Shown here piece by piece: positions 15,882 through 16,207 of a stretch of 16,207 bases of DNA; position 1 is the stretch's first letter; every line of letters begins with the position of its first letter. The DNA is taken from assembly GCA_003545125.1 (NCBI GenBank), contig DQCI01000262.1, positions 1 through 16,207 on the forward strand, given 5' to 3'. The notes below the pieces were generated by a model. The model was not told the origin of the DNA and did not search any database. It saw only the letters and a list, made by a program, of their open reading frames with translations. Origin of the DNA: Paracoccaceae bacterium (lineage in GTDB: Bacteria; Pseudomonadota; Alphaproteobacteria; Rhodobacterales; Rhodobacteraceae). A program made the position numbers and the translations under genes.

Positions 15882-16207
15882 GCCGCATCCCCACGGGCTC
15901 TGGGCGATGGCAGGTCCTCCCTGTCCCCCCTGTCTCCCCCTCCCTCAGACCCTACGCAGAGAGAGCAGAGGGATGGTATATATCCGCCACGGGGTCGCCG
16001 GGCGAAAGCATCCTGGATGCCGGGGATCCGGAACCTGCCAGATCCTTGTTCCGACAATACGCTGGACCGACCGGGATCCCATCTTCCCGGTCTCTACGCG
16101 CCCCCGCCAGCAGGACCGTTCTCTGGTCGTTGCCGCGCCTCTCCGGGGTGTGTGGGAATCGTCGACCGACCCGTCCGTCCTGACCCCCTCCCGTGGCCCC
16201 GCGGGGC
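15882..16207. other. Non-coding stretch with polypyrimidine tract and inverted repeats
   Basis: I see no supportable gene. A polypyrimidine tract of 32 bases at 15915-15946 is interrupted only by two G residues and contains the near repeat CTGTCCCCC / CTGTCTCCCCC. It is followed by a purine-rich stretch (15956-15972) and a TATATA sequence (15978-15983). Inverted repeats are GCATCC-T-GGATGC (16008-16020) and GACCGGGA/TCCCGGTC with an 8-base loop (16069-16092). The region may be the upstream control region of a gene beyond the window, or an intergenic scar. Confidence 0.4.

Noticed and set aside
1..16207. CRISPR array, tRNA, rRNA or insertion sequence
   Set aside because: I looked for regularly spaced repeats, tRNA-like cloverleaf features and transposase motifs and found none. 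The only tandem repeat, at 15431-15460, has no spacers.

Overview
The window is GC-rich and gene-dense. Gene content and order resemble an alphaproteobacterium of the Rhodobacterales (Rhodobacter/Paracoccus-like). The main reason is that the left half reproduces the smo (sorbitol-mannitol) polyol operon known from Rhodobacter sphaeroides. This placement is inferred from gene order and remembered protein sequences, not from a search.

Left block, minus strand, positions 7228 down to 1: a substrate-binding protein (smoE), two permeases (smoF, smoG), an ATPase (smoK), a sorbitol/galactitol dehydrogenase (smoS), an additional short-chain dehydrogenase of unknown substrate, and a long-chain mannitol 2-dehydrogenase (mtlK) cut by the window edge. 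Spacings are 4-bp overlap to 15 bp, except for 141 bp with a strong stem-loop after smoE. Upstream, on the same strand, is a LacI-type regulator (7353-8393).

Centre: a plus-strand gene of the GatZ/KbaZ family (8663-9910) diverges from the regulator. Two copies of an operator-like palindrome centred on ACACATGTAAAAA lie before smoE (7241-7258) and in the lacI/gatZ divergent region (8465-8482). The second overlaps a good candidate promoter reading into the gatZ-like gene. The regulator therefore probably controls the transporter operon, itself and the gatZ-like gene together.

Right block: a minus-strand FGGY sugar kinase (10356-11831) diverges from a plus-strand ribose-type (CUT2) ABC transporter: binding protein, tandem ATPase, permease (11924-15385). 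A second stem-loop follows its binding-protein gene. I saw no copy of the ACATGT operator here.

Working model (inference): polyols enter by the SmoEFGK transporter. Mannitol and sorbitol are oxidised to fructose, and galactitol may be oxidised to D-tagatose by SmoS. The kinase could phosphorylate the ketose, and the GatZ-like protein, which has no aldolase partner in the window, could act as a tagatose-6-phosphate 4-epimerase giving fructose-6-phosphate. The substrate of the CUT2 transporter is unknown.

The last 800 bases hold no intact gene. They contain a decimeric tandem repeat, a direct repeat, the 3' half of an XRE-type helix-turn-helix gene and a polypyrimidine tract, and look like the edge of a rearranged region.
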